DNA of 64,000 bases. Source: Coriobacteriaceae bacterium AM100-PB1-1D-6A. Lineage in GTDB: Bacteria > Actinomycetota > Coriobacteriia > Coriobacteriales > Coriobacteriaceae. Every line of letters begins with the position of its first letter. Position 1 is the stretch's first letter. Location of the stretch: contig JAQDNC010000003.1 of NCBI GenBank assembly GCA_027660625.1, positions 110,886 to 174,885 of the forward strand. The letters run 5' to 3'. The notes below the pieces were generated by a model. It did no database searches. It was not told the DNA's origin and was given only the letters and a program-made list of their open reading frames with translations. Below are positions 18,462 through 27,065 of this stretch, in pieces. Made by a program: the position numbers and the translations under genes.

Positions 18462-19289
18462 ATGGCCTTCGCAGAAAAGCTCATTGCTGTCCGTCGCGCC
18501 CATCATCTTACCCAAGAGCAACTCGCCGCCAAGCTCTTCGTCACACGCCAAGCCGTCAGCCGTTGGGAACGCGGCGAAGTCACACCGGGCATCGACATGA
18601 TGAAGCTCATTGCCGCCATAACCGGAGAACCGCTGTCCCACCTGCTCGAAATGCCCGAGCACTATTGTCAGAGCTGCGGCATGATACTCACGCCCAACGA
18701 CTGCGGCACCGACGCCACGGGCGCCACGACCGACCATTACTGCAAGTGGTGCTACGAGCACGGCAAGTACACCTACGACACCACGATGGAGGCAATGATC
18801 GAGGATTGTGCCCCGCGCCTGGCACAAAACACCGGCATGTCGCTCGACGAAGCCGTCTCGCTCATGGGCGCCGTCCTGCCGCAACTGGAGCGCTGGCGCG
18901 CCGTGCAAGAAAATGAAGAGCGCTACGGTGCCGAGGCGCGGGCGCGCCATGGCGATGAGGCTATCGATGCAGCAAACGAAGCGCTGCTGGACATGGACCC
19001 CGAGACATGGAACGACATGAAGGAACTTGAACGCGCTGTTCTGGGCCAGCTTTCGATTGCCATGGGCATTGGCGACCCAGAGAGCAACGAGGCTCGTAAG
19101 CTTGTGGCGATGCATCGTCGCTGGATTGCTCTCAACTGGGGATGCGAGCCCCAAGACGAGGCGTACCTGGGCCTCGCCCACGGCTATCTTGCCGACCAGC
19201 GCTTTGTTGACTACTACGACAAGCCCTGCGGCACCGGAGCCACGGCGTTTCTGGTCCAGGCGATCGAGTCGTCGTTGACGCGCGCATAG
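18462..19289 (+). CDS. XRE-type HTH protein with zinc ribbon and TipAS-like domain
   Basis: A 275-residue protein in three parts. Residues 1-62 are an XRE/HTH_3 DNA-binding domain (LTQEQLAAKLFVTRQAVSRWERG). Residues about 68-115 are a zinc ribbon with C-x2-C pairs (YCQSCGMIL, YCKWCYEHGKYTYD). Residues about 150-270 resemble the TipAS ligand-binding domain: ARARHGDEAIDAANEALL, then DMKELERAVLGQL and FVDYYDKPCG. TipAS in TipA binds thiopeptide and other cyclic antibiotics but is normally fused to a MerR HTH. AAGGAG at 18451-18456 fixes the start. It may sense a small hydrophobic compound; that role is inference. Confidence 0.8.
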   Translation: MAFAEKLIAVRRAHHLTQEQLAAKLFVTRQAVSRWERGEVTPGIDMMKLIAAITGEPLSHLLEMPEHYCQSCGMILTPNDCGTDATGATTDHYCKWCYEHGKYTYDTTMEAMIEDCAPRLAQNTGMSLDEAVSLMGAVLPQLERWRAVQENEERYGAEARARHGDEAIDAANEALLDMDPETWNDMKELERAVLGQLSIAMGIGDPESNEARKLVAMHRRWIALNWGCEPQDEAYLGLAHGYLADQRFVDYYDKPCGTGATAFLVQAIESSLTRA

Positions 19290-19340
19290 ACCGCGGTGGC
19301 TTTGGGTATTTCAATCAAAACCGCAACCGATTGGAGACCT

Positions 19341-19721
19341 ATGGCTACTAATCATGAGCTCGCGCTGTACGTTATGACCGGCTGCCCGTATTGCATAAAG
19401 GTCAAGCGTTTCCTTGCCGATAACGGCGTGACCATTCCCGAGCGCAATATCTCGACCGATACCGATGCCGAGCAGACACTCATCGCCGTCGGCGGAAAAC
19501 GCCAGGTTCCCTGCCTGTTCATCGACGGCAAACCGCTTTATGAGTCGAGCGACATCATCACGTGGTGCAGGAAAACCTACTCTAGCACGCGCATCCCGTC
19601 CGTCCAAGACCCCAACCCATACGGCCCAAACATGTACACCAGCATCCAAAGTCGACATTTTTCGACATCTTTGGATGCTGGCCTACAGCTTTTTGTGGGT
19701 AGTCATCGGGGACGTTCTTAA
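19341..19721 (+). CDS. Glutaredoxin-family protein with palindrome-derived C-terminus
   Basis: Residues 1-80 form a glutaredoxin: YVMTGCPYCIKVKRFL carries the CPYC redox motif (residues about 14-17), followed by RQVPCLFIDGKPLYES with the cis-Pro and GSH-binding region. It would reduce disulfides or glutathione adducts in the cytoplasm. Family members end near residue 80-85. Here the last ~35 residues (after GPNMYTSIQS) are read through a 43-bp inverted repeat and into a second palindrome, so the tail is probably not functional and reflects insertion of repeat DNA at the gene end. Start is ATG 19341 after TTGGAG. Confidence 0.85.
   Translation: MATNHELALYVMTGCPYCIKVKRFLADNGVTIPERNISTDTDAEQTLIAVGGKRQVPCLFIDGKPLYESSDIITWCRKTYSSTRIPSVQDPNPYGPNMYTSIQSRHFSTSLDAGLQLFVGSHRGRS
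19639..19681. repeat. Inverted repeat inside the 3' end of the glutaredoxin gene
   Basis: CCAGCATCCAAAG (19639-19651) and CTTTGGATGCTGG (19669-19681) are exact complements. Between them lies TCGACATTTTTCGACAT with its own short direct repeat. It probably ends transcription but is translated here. Confidence 0.85.
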
Positions 19722-19747
19722 ATGACTAGTCGTTAAAAAACGTCCCC
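19708..19747. repeat. Palindromic element with GGGGACGTT arms
   Basis: GGGGACGTT (19708-19716) and AACGTCCCC (19739-19747) flank an inner near-palindrome TTAAATGACTAGTCGTTAA. ATGACTAG recurs directly after the element (19749-19756), hinting at duplication or insertion. It lies between the convergent glutaredoxin and dus genes. Confidence 0.75.
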
Positions 19748-19756
19748 AATGACTAG

Positions 19757-20710
19757 CTAGCTGTGGAAGCGGGCTATGGGCGCAAGTGGCTGCTCGCGAA
19801 AGACGCGATCGACGGCGGCGCGGTATTCGTCGACCTTTTTAGTCTTGCGCACGAGCTTGTGGACGGTAGCGGGGTCGGCGAAGGCGCATTTGGCGTAGAA
19901 CCACCACTCCTTCATGCGAAAGACCGCATTACCGCCAATCTCTTCTGCATATGCCGCAAACAGCGTGTCGTGGAAGCGCTGCAGCTCAGCAGCCGTTGCA
20001 GCAGGGCCGCCCTTGACCATGCGAGCCAGCGCGGGGTTCGCAAGCAAGCCACGCCCCAGCATCACATGGCGTGTACCGGGATAGGCCTCAACCAGCGCGT
20101 CCATATCCTCAAGATCAAAAATGTCACCGTTATAGGCGACCGGAAACGGCGCGCGCTCCAGCGTCTCGCCATAAAACTCCTTGCGCGGCGTGCCCGTATA
20201 GCGGTCCTTTTGTACGCGCGGGTGCACGATCAGCTCTGCCAACGGTATGCGGCAATACAGATCGAGCACGCGCTCGTATTCGTCGTCACTCTCCAGCCCC
20301 AGCCTGGTCTTGACCGATACCGGCAACGGCGAGCGTTCGCACACGTCGCTCAAGAACACCTCAAGTTCGTCGAGATTACACAAGAAACCCGAGCCCTTGC
20401 CCTTGGCGACAACCGTCCCCGAGGGGCAACCCAAGTTGAGATTGACCTCGCGATAGCCCATGTCGGCGAGCACCTGTGCCGCCCACACAAACTCGTCCGC
20501 GTTCTTGGACATCAGCTGAGGCACTACGTTAAGCCCCTGGTTATTGGCAGGATCGATCTCCTTAAACGCCTTGCCGCCAAAGCGGTTGCCCACCCGCGGC
20601 GGCGGCAAAAACGGCGTGTAATAGCAATCGAGTGCGCCGAAGCACTCCGCATGCACGCGACGGAACACATGCCCGGTAATCCCCTCCATAGGGGCAAGCG
20701 AAAGAATCAT
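19757..20710 (-). CDS. tRNA-dihydrouridine synthase
   Basis: A 317-residue flavoprotein that reduces uridine to dihydrouridine in tRNA. It has the N-terminal APMEGITGHVFRR motif, the QLMSKNADEF and NLNLGCPSGTV stretches with the catalytic Cys in GCPS, PVSVKTRLGLE for FMN contact, VHPRVQKDRYTG and the late GDIFD ... VMLGRGLLANPAL. This is the DusA/B/C superfamily; the short C-terminal helical domain (FRMKEWWFYAKCAF) does not identify the subfamily. It is monocistronic and bounded by palindromic elements on both sides. Confidence 0.92.
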   Translation of the reverse strand: MILSLAPMEGITGHVFRRVHAECFGALDCYYTPFLPPPRVGNRFGGKAFKEIDPANNQGLNVVPQLMSKNADEFVWAAQVLADMGYREVNLNLGCPSGTVVAKGKGSGFLCNLDELEVFLSDVCERSPLPVSVKTRLGLESDDEYERVLDLYCRIPLAELIVHPRVQKDRYTGTPRKEFYGETLERAPFPVAYNGDIFDLEDMDALVEAYPGTRHVMLGRGLLANPALARMVKGGPAATAAELQRFHDTLFAAYAEEIGGNAVFRMKEWWFYAKCAFADPATVHKLVRKTKKVDEYRAAVDRVFREQPLAPIARFHS

Positions 20711-20733
20711 CTACTCTTCTCTCATGTCAACGG

Positions 20734-20764
20734 ATGTGACAAAGGAACCGCCCCCTTGTTACAT
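20734..20764. repeat. Dispersed palindromic element (TGTGACAAAGG family)
   Basis: ATGTGACAAAGG and CCCCTTGTTACAT form an imperfect stem just upstream of dus. The same arm sequence recurs at 22582 and 26023. Confidence 0.75.
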
Positions 20765-20850
20765 GCATTATGCCTTGTGCTCCAGATGATTCACAAGGCA
20801 GAGGCAGCAGCTTGACGATAATCACCCTTCCATCCGGCGCCTCATGCAAC

Positions 20851-21030
20851 GAAGGTGAATGGTTTTCCGCGAAGTGAACGAGTGAAATCGGACCCTCGAT
20901 GCATCGACACTTTTGGAAGGCCAATTCCTGCGGTTTTATCACTCAAATCCTGCGGTTTTAGCGTCGAAAAATGTGGGTGCTTCAGGGGTCCAAATTAGGT
21001 CGTTCACTTCTCGGGAAACCATTCACCTTC
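20851..21030. repeat. 180-bp long imperfect palindrome, copy 1
   Basis: The ends are complementary: GAAGGTGAATGGTTT followed by GAAGTGAACGA on the left, and TCGTTCACTTC followed by AAACCATTCACCTTC on the right. Inside, TCGACACTTTT / AAATGTGGGTGCTTC arms pair weakly around two direct copies of TCCTGCGGTTTT. A second copy in the opposite orientation lies at 22387-22562. The outer arms differ between copies while each copy keeps self-complementarity. No frame through it encodes a recognisable protein. Confidence 0.85.
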
Positions 21031-21206
21031 GATTTGCTGTTTGTGGGCATCGGCAGCGGCTTCATGCTCCAAAAGACGACGTTCGCGATCAAACGATCAC
21101 CAACAGCATGCTGTTGACCGCTATGTCTGAACAACAGACACCCTCCACTCATCTATACTCAAGAGCGTGTGCGCATCGCCCAAAAACGATGAGAGTCGAG
21201 GCCCCC

Positions 21207-22340
21207 ATGCAGCAGCTCACCGAACAAGAAAAGAGACGCATCCAGCGGTACTGCACATACCCCAAGATCGCAGCGACCGCACTCGTCATGTCGTTCGCAG
21301 CATGCCTGTTGATGTTGCCGCTCCAAATGATCAACGATATCGCGTTCCACCAAAAGGAATTCCAACCCGCGGGCATATATACCGCCATCGCACTCACCGT
21401 AATCGAACTCGCCATCTTTTGCTATTGCGCTCTTGCGCCGCGCTTTGGAATGCAGGGCAAACAGTGGAAGGAGCTGCAGAGCAAGCTTGCGGTAGCCCAA
21501 ACCAACAAAGACCGCTCCGCGGAGGTCGCCGGCGTACTTGCCACGCAAGCTGCCGGCCGCCTGCTCAAGAACAGCGACAACGATCTCGCGCGCAATCTGG
21601 GCGGTGCCGCCGAGGTCGCCAGCGCCGTGGGGGCAGTCACCACGGCGGCAGACGTGCTGGCCGAGACCTCGAGCAATGCCGAGGCCATGGCAAACGCATA
21701 CGGTGTGACGATTCCAAGCGTCAAGAAGCAGATCATAGCTCTCGCGGTGTTGCCCGCCATTGTGCTGCTTGGCGTCTACATCCCTCAGTTTGTCCAGGGA
21801 AATAACGAGCTTCAGGTAAGAAAGGCTGCAGCCGCCGAGCAGCTCGCCATCGCGCAGGATGCCTTGGAGCCCGTGTGCGAACGCGTCGCCGCAGACGACC
21901 CGTACGAGTCGTATCACGACTACGGCTACCGCATTATCGGCTATCTGCGCGATAATGACCTCGGCGCTCAAGCAGTCTATGTCTACCTTTCTTTTGATGC
22001 AGACGGCATGCTCACGGACGTCGATTACACCAGTCAGATCGACCCCGAGGCAAGCCCTGCAGACAACCTCGCCCGCGCCGAGCAGGATATCGCGACGCTC
22101 TGCGCCCCGCTCAACGGGTTGGACATTTCCGTTGCCGCACCGGACCTCCTCACGCCATGCAGCCTGTCGGATGATTTTAAACAGGCATTTTTAGCCGGAT
22201 CCCTATATGAAGAAATCAGCATCAAGACGGAGGACGAATCTATCAAGTCGTACTACACCTTTGACACCGAGCCCAAGGAAGAGTTCGACGAATACACCCA
22301 TCCGGAAATTAGGCTCATGCTCTCTGCAAAGAAGAACTAA
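21207..22340 (+). CDS. Hypothetical membrane protein with two helices and an exported C-terminal domain
   Basis: A 377-residue protein of no family I recognise. Residues about 20-40 and 58-78 are hydrophobic helices, 95-170 is an Ala-rich helical segment (AAEVASAVGAVTTAADVLAE), 183-203 is a third hydrophobic stretch (IALAVLPAIVLLGVYIP), and the last ~170 residues are acidic and mixed, probably extracytoplasmic (DDPYESYHDYGYRIIGYL). ATG 21207 with GAGG upstream was chosen over longer frames. It sits alone between two inverted copies of a ~180-bp palindromic repeat, which is unusual and suggests a discrete transferred unit. Confidence 0.6.
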   Translation: MQQLTEQEKRRIQRYCTYPKIAATALVMSFAACLLMLPLQMINDIAFHQKEFQPAGIYTAIALTVIELAIFCYCALAPRFGMQGKQWKELQSKLAVAQTNKDRSAEVAGVLATQAAGRLLKNSDNDLARNLGGAAEVASAVGAVTTAADVLAETSSNAEAMANAYGVTIPSVKKQIIALAVLPAIVLLGVYIPQFVQGNNELQVRKAAAAEQLAIAQDALEPVCERVAADDPYESYHDYGYRIIGYLRDNDLGAQAVYVYLSFDADGMLTDVDYTSQIDPEASPADNLARAEQDIATLCAPLNGLDISVAAPDLLTPCSLSDDFKQAFLAGSLYEEISIKTEDESIKSYYTFDTEPKEEFDEYTHPEIRLMLSAKKN

Positions 22341-22386
22341 AGGCTTACGCTCTAATTGCCGCTCGCAAACATCGTCTATATCTCGA

Positions 22387-22562
22387 GGTCTAATACTTTT
22401 CCAAGAAGTGAACGACCGTTTTTGGACCCCCGAAGCATCGACATTTTTAGACGTCAAACCCGCAGGATTTGGCTGGCAAAACCGCAGGAAATTGCATCTC
22501 AAAAGTGTCGACGCTTCGGGGGTCCATTTTGACTCGTTCACTTCTCGAAAAAGTATTAGACC
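22387..22562. repeat. ~176-bp long imperfect palindrome, copy 2 (inverted)
   Basis: The ends GGTCTAATACTTTT + GAAGTGAACGA and TCGTTCACTTC + AAAAAGTATTAGACC pair. Inner arms TGGACCCCCGAAGC and GCTTCGGGGGTCCA pair perfectly. The centre holds two copies of CCGCAGGA, the reverse complement of the TCCTGCGG repeats of copy 1, so the copies lie in opposite orientation around the gene at 21207-22340. Confidence 0.88.
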
Positions 22563-22581
22563 CCGATTCCGCAAGGCCCTC

Positions 22582-22613
22582 AATGTGACAAAGGGACCGT
22601 CCCTTGTCACATT
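22582..22613. repeat. Dispersed palindromic element / terminator
   Basis: AATGTGACAAAGGGAC and GTCCCTTGTCACATT form a nearly perfect stem with almost no loop. It overlaps the stop codon of the following minus-strand ABC gene and probably ends its transcript. Confidence 0.85.
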
Positions 22614-25600
22614 ATTCAGAGCGCAGGGCCTCCACGGGATCCTTCCTGGACGCGCTGCGGGCGGGCAGCAGACCGGCAACGACCGTCAGTAACACCGAAA
22701 TCGCAATGAGCACCAGCGCATCCTGCACGGGCAGGCTCATCAGATTGGGTACCTGTTTGGCAGCAAGCGCCCAGGCATTAACCGGAAAGCTCACGAGCAC
22801 CACGACGACAATGGCAAAGACGCCGGCGATAAGGCCCTCGATAAAGGTCTCGGCATTGAATACGTTGGCCACGTTGCGCTTCGACGCGCCGATCGCGCGC
22901 AGGATGCCAATCTCCTTCTTGCGCTCCAGCACGCTGATGTACGTGATGATGCCGATCATGATGGAGCTCACCACCAGGCTGATGCTCACAAATGCGATGA
23001 GCACCAAGCTGATGGTGTTCACGATGTCGGTTACCGAACCCATGATAATGCCCATGTAGTCGGTGTACGAGATTGCCTGCTCGTCGTGGCCGGCGGCTTT
23101 GACCTGCTTGTTATACGCATCGATGTGATCGAGTACGCGCTCCTTGGCCTCAAAGTCGCGCGGGAAAATCTTAACCGAGATGGGATCTGCCTCATCCGCA
23201 TAGCCCAACGTGGTCAGATTGTTATCGTAGGTGAGCTGCGACGCCTTGGCATAGCTCATCATGAGCGAACTCAGGTCCTCGGCGTCCATGTTGAAATGGA
23301 TGGCACGAGCAAAGGCGCTCGCATCCACACGCATAGCGCTCGCCAGGTTGGTAAAACTCGAAGACATCTGCGTCGCCATCTGATCCATAAGCCCTGCTGC
23401 GCCCGCCTTGAGCTGGGACGATACCGTCGTCGCAATCTGCTCGCTGATCGTCTTCATGACCTGATCCATAGCCTGCTGCAGATACGGAGCCAGCTGCTTT
23501 TGCACATAGTCGGTCATCGCCTGCTGCAGGCGCTCGGCCAGGGCATCGCCGCCCAGCGCCCTGAGCTGAGCCAGGCATTGCTGGGCTGCGGCATCATTCT
23601 CAAGATACGACGAGAACGCGGCGGCGAGCTTCGACGCGTCCTTAAGATCTTCGGGCGACAGCGCCTTAAACTGATCAGACTGCAAAAAGCCCTCAAACAG
23701 TTGGTTGGCAAGCGTTCCCACCTGCTGCATTTGCTCGGGCGTGAGCTCCAGACCGTCAAAGATGCCCGAGAAATCTGGGGCCGGTGCTTTTGCCATGATG
23801 CTGCTGAAGTCGATGTCCTTGCCAACGCCCGAAAGGTCAATATCCAGGCCCGACAAATCGATGCCCGAAAGATCCATGCCACCGGCAGCACCCGAGAGTG
23901 CAGATGCATCGAACGAGAACGCGCTCTTCAACGCCGCCTCGTCCACACTGAACATGCTGCCCAGATCCACGCCCTGCTTGGCCTCGCCCTGCAGTTCATC
24001 GAAAGACTTGCCCGTAAAGACATCCGTCTCGGAATGCGTAAGCTGCTCTTTTACGATCTGCGAATTGGCGGCGCGCTCCATAAGCTGGCGAGTCAGCGCA
24101 TGCGTATAGGCAATGCCCGGAGACAACGCGCTCGCATTGGCCGTCTCGTTCGGTCGCACCACGCCCACAATGCGCACGTCAATACCGTCAGTAACCTTGG
24201 CGGCCATAAAGTCGGCATCGCCAGACATGTCGGTCCACATGCCGGTCTCTTCGTTTTTGCGATAGGCATCGGCCGGCGACAACACTTTAAACGCCGTGGA
24301 CAGCGCGTCGTCGTAGGTAAAGTCGCTGCCGGTCTTGGGCGTCTCGACCTTGCCGTCGGCCGTCATGGCGCTGTTAACCAGGCCGTTGAGCTCATCGATT
24401 TCCAGCGCACCGATGCTGTAGAGCGTGTAATCGCCCACCGTGCCACGGCTCGAAAGCACCATCACGGCTTCGTTAGCAGACGTAGGCCAATGCCCCGCCA
24501 CGACATCGTACTGGCTGTCGAGCAAGCTCTGGTCGTCAATCATCTCGTTAAAGACCGAGGTTCCCATGGACTCCATGCTCACCGTTGCTGCCGAGCTCGC
24601 GCCTCCGCTCATGGCCTCGGTCATGGCGTTGGGCACCAGACGCACGGGTTTCTCGTCCCCCTTGCCCGCTCGATAGACAACCGGCGTCACGCCATAGCCG
24701 TACTGAATGGCGTTGACCTCTTTATCGATGCCGTCGCCACCGGCATCGAGCCATGCCTTAAAGCTCGTCATGTCGTTGGACTTAACGCTCGCAAACATAT
24801 CCTTTACGGCCGTGACCACGGGGATTTTATCGGTTCCCTGAGCCTTGCCGTCGGTGCCGTCGTCGGACGAATCCTCGCCGTTGGACGTATTGTCATCCGT
24901 GGCCCCCTGTCCGCCCATCATGGCCGACAGGTCGTAATCCTGTTTGGAAATCGTGAGCGGGTAGCTCGAGAGCGTATCCTCCTCGACCTTTTTGATGTAG
25001 CCGTTTACGCCGTTGGACAGCGCCAGAATCGCCGCGATACCGATAATGCCAATCGAGCCCGCAAAGGCCGTCATGGCCGTACGTCTCTTCTTGGTCATAA
25101 GGTTTCGGGCAGAAAGCCCCAGCGCCGTCACAAAGCCCATCGAGGTTTTGCGCGTAGGCTTAGCCTCGCGACGCGCAGCATTAGCAGCATCGAAGGGGTC
25201 GGAATCGTCGGTGATCTTGCCGTCCGCCAGATTGACGATGCGCGTGGCGTACTTGTACGCCAGCTCGGGATTGTGCGTGACCATGATGACCAGACGGTCG
25301 CGCGCAACGTCCTTGAGCAAATCCATAACCTGCACGGATGTCGTTGAGTCCAAGGCGCCGGTCGGCTCGTCAGCCAGCACAATCTCGGGATCGTTAATCA
25401 GGGCGCGGGCAATGGCCACGCGCTGCATCTGTCCGCCCGAAAGCTGGCTCGGACGCTTGTTAATGTGCTCGTCCAGGCCGACTTTCTCCAACGCCTTGCG
25501 CGCACGTTGGCGGCGCTCGGCATGCCCCACGCCCGTGAGCGTAAGCGCCAACTCCACGTTTTCCAAAATGCTCTGATGCGGAATGAGGTTATAGCTCTGG

Positions 25601-25866
25601 AACACAAAGCCGATGCGATTATTGCGATAGGCATCCCAATCGCGGTCGTTGAAGTCCTTGGTCGAGATGCCGTCGATCAGCAGATCGCCCGAATCGAAAT
25701 GATCGAGTCCACCGATGACGTTGAGCATCGTAGTTTTACCCGAACCCGAGGGACCCAGAATGGCTACGAACTCGTTATCGCGAAAAGACAGGCTTACGCT
25801 GTCGAGCGCTACCTGCGTAAACGACTGCGTAACGTACCTTTTGCAAATAACTCTGAGATCCAGCAT
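22612..25866 (-). CDS. Fused ABC transporter: MacB-like ATPase plus FtsX-type permease
   Basis: The 1,084-residue protein joins an N-terminal ATPase (Walker [10 protein letters not shown] near residue 41, signature LSGGQMQR, Walker [12 protein letters not shown], about residues 1-230) to an FtsX/MacB-type permease. The first membrane helix is near residue 280 ([15 protein letters not shown]). A very large extracellular domain of about 550 residues follows, rich in Ser/Asp/Gly and Ala/Gln helices, then three C-terminal helices ([49 protein letters not shown]). Such Gram-positive fusions export lipids, peptides or lipoproteins. GAGAGG upstream sets ATG 25866. A palindromic element ends the gene. 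Confidence 0.9.
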   Translation of the reverse strand: MLDLRVICKRYVTQSFTQVALDSVSLSFRDNEFVAILGPSGSGKTTMLNVIGGLDHFDSGDLLIDGISTKDFNDRDWDAYRNNRIGFVFQSYNLIPHQSILENVELALTLTGVGHAERRQRARKALEKVGLDEHINKRPSQLSGGQMQRVAIARALINDPEIVLADEPTGALDSTTSVQVMDLLKDVARDRLVIMVTHNPELAYKYATRIVNLADGKITDDSDPFDAANAARREAKPTRKTSMGFVTALGLSARNLMTKKRRTAMTAFAGSIGIIGIAAILALSNGVNGYIKKVEEDTLSSYPLTISKQDYDLSAMMGGQGATDDNTSNGEDSSDDGTDGKAQGTDKIPVVTAVKDMFASVKSNDMTSFKAWLDAGGDGIDKEVNAIQYGYGVTPVVYRAGKGDEKPVRLVPNAMTEAMSGGASSAATVSMESMGTSVFNEMIDDQSLLDSQYDVVAGHWPTSANEAVMVLSSRGTVGDYTLYSIGALEIDELNGLVNSAMTADGKVETPKTGSDFTYDDALSTAFKVLSPADAYRKNEETGMWTDMSGDADFMAAKVTDGIDVRIVGVVRPNETANASALSPGIAYTHALTRQLMERAANSQIVKEQLTHSETDVFTGKSFDELQGEAKQGVDLGSMFSVDEAALKSAFSFDASALSGAAGGMDLSGIDLSGLDIDLSGVGKDIDFSSIMAKAPAPDFSGIFDGLELTPEQMQQVGTLANQLFEGFLQSDQFKALSPEDLKDASKLAAAFSSYLENDAAAQQCLAQLRALGGDALAERLQQAMTDYVQKQLAPYLQQAMDQVMKTISEQIATTVSSQLKAGAAGLMDQMATQMSSSFTNLASAMRVDASAFARAIHFNMDAEDLSSLMMSYAKASQLTYDNNLTTLGYADEADPISVKIFPRDFEAKERVLDHIDAYNKQVKAAGHDEQAISYTDYMGIIMGSVTDIVNTISLVLIAFVSISLVVSSIMIGIITYISVLERKKEIGILRAIGASKRNVANVFNAETFIEGLIAGVFAIVVVVLVSFPVNAWALAAKQVPNLMSLPVQDALVLIAISVLLTVVAGLLPARSASRKDPVEALRSE

Positions 25867-26022
25867 GGACGGCAACCTCTCCCCCGCCGTTCGCATCCAA
25901 CGCGTTTGACCTACTCTATCAGCTTTTTTGCCGGTACCAGCAAGGAATGTAACGAACAAAAATGTAACGAACAAAAAACGGGACGGCACGCCGCATGGCG
26001 CACCATCCCGCACATAACATCG

Positions 26023-26059
26023 AAGGTGTGACAAAGGGACTGCCCCTTTGTCACACCTT
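26023..26059. repeat. Dispersed palindromic element / terminator
   Basis: AAGGTGTGACAAAGGG and CCCTTTGTCACACCTT pair around a short centre. The element lies between the stop of the TlpA-like gene and the start of the ABC gene and likely ends the redox operon. A second GC-rich hairpin (CGGGACGG ... CCATCCCG) lies just beyond it at 25979-26010. Confidence 0.85.
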
Positions 26060-26073
26060 TGTCGCATTCGAAC

Positions 26074-27036
26074 CTACTGTTCGCTCTTCGCGAGTGCCTG
26101 ATCGATCAGTTTGTTGAGCGCCTCACGCTGCTCAGCAGAGTTGATACCGCCCATGATCGGCTCTCCCACGATGTTGCCGTTCTGGTCGATCACATAGGTG
26201 GTCGGGAACGAGTACAGGTTGGAGGTGAACTTTCCGGCCTCGCTGTCCGACTTAAACCAGATGTTTTTATACGTCACGCCCTTCTTGGAAAGCACGTCCT
26301 TGGCATCGGCCACCTCGTCTTTTTTGCCGTCGAGCGTAAAGGAATTAACGCCCACGACCTGGCCGCCCTTCTCGGCAAGCTCCTTGTTGAGCTTCTCCAG
26401 ATCGCCCAGCTCTCCCACGCACGGCTTGCAGGTGGTAAACCAGAAGTTCATGACGGTGACCTTGTTCTTGGAGAACAGCTCGTCGCTGTTTACATCGTTG
26501 CCGTCCAAGTCCTTGCCCTTAAAGCTGGGGAACTTCGTCTCCCCGCTCTCGCCGTTGGTCATGCCTGCGGTCGAGGCATCGACGCTCTCCCCCTCGCCGG
26601 GCGTGCTGCCGCATCCGGGGAACTCCTTCTCCAGCGCCATGAGCTTGTCCTCGATCTCCTTGATCTGCTGCGCACCGGCCTTGAGCGTCTTAAGCTCATC
26701 CGCCGTGAACTCATCCTTGGCGCCGTCGATGGTCTTGAGCAGGAAATCGCCGTAATTGCTGCCGTCCTCAATCATTGCCGAGTCTTTATTTGCCGCATTG
26801 AATACCTTTTCCCACAGCGCGTTATCACTCGAAAAGATCTCGTTCTCCTTCTGCATGAGCTTCGCATACAGTTCGGCGGCCTCGTCGGCATTGGTCGGCT
26901 TCTGCGCAGTGAGTTCTGCGATCTTAGGATCGGAGCTCGTAGATTCGCCCGCATTGCCACCGGGCGCCGAACATGCCACAAGGCACAAGGCCAATACCGG
27001 CACCATAAACAGGGCCGCAATCTTAGAAAGCTTCAT
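26074..27036 (-). CDS. TlpA/thioredoxin-like lipoprotein
   Basis: A 320-residue lipoprotein: MKLSKIAALF start, lipobox LVAC, then a helical segment and a C-terminal redoxin domain with FWFTTCKPCVGEL (CxxC as CKPC, near residue 190) and the cis-Pro strand FPTTYVIDQNGNIVGE. It works outside the membrane as a thiol-disulfide oxidoreductase. ATG 27036 is preferred over the one two codons earlier because GGAGG is seven bases upstream. It is the last gene of an operon with a membrane 4Fe-4S protein and a CxxC small protein, consistent with electrons crossing the membrane to it. Confidence 0.9.
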   Translation of the reverse strand: MKLSKIAALFMVPVLALCLVACSAPGGNAGESTSSDPKIAELTAQKPTNADEAAELYAKLMQKENEIFSSDNALWEKVFNAANKDSAMIEDGSNYGDFLLKTIDGAKDEFTADELKTLKAGAQQIKEIEDKLMALEKEFPGCGSTPGEGESVDASTAGMTNGESGETKFPSFKGKDLDGNDVNSDELFSKNKVTVMNFWFTTCKPCVGELGDLEKLNKELAEKGGQVVGVNSFTLDGKKDEVADAKDVLSKKGVTYKNIWFKSDSEAGKFTSNLYSFPTTYVIDQNGNIVGEPIMGGINSAEQREALNKLIDQALAKSEQ

Positions 27037-27065
27037 GGTCATTCCTCCGTTTTGTCGAAGCTTGT

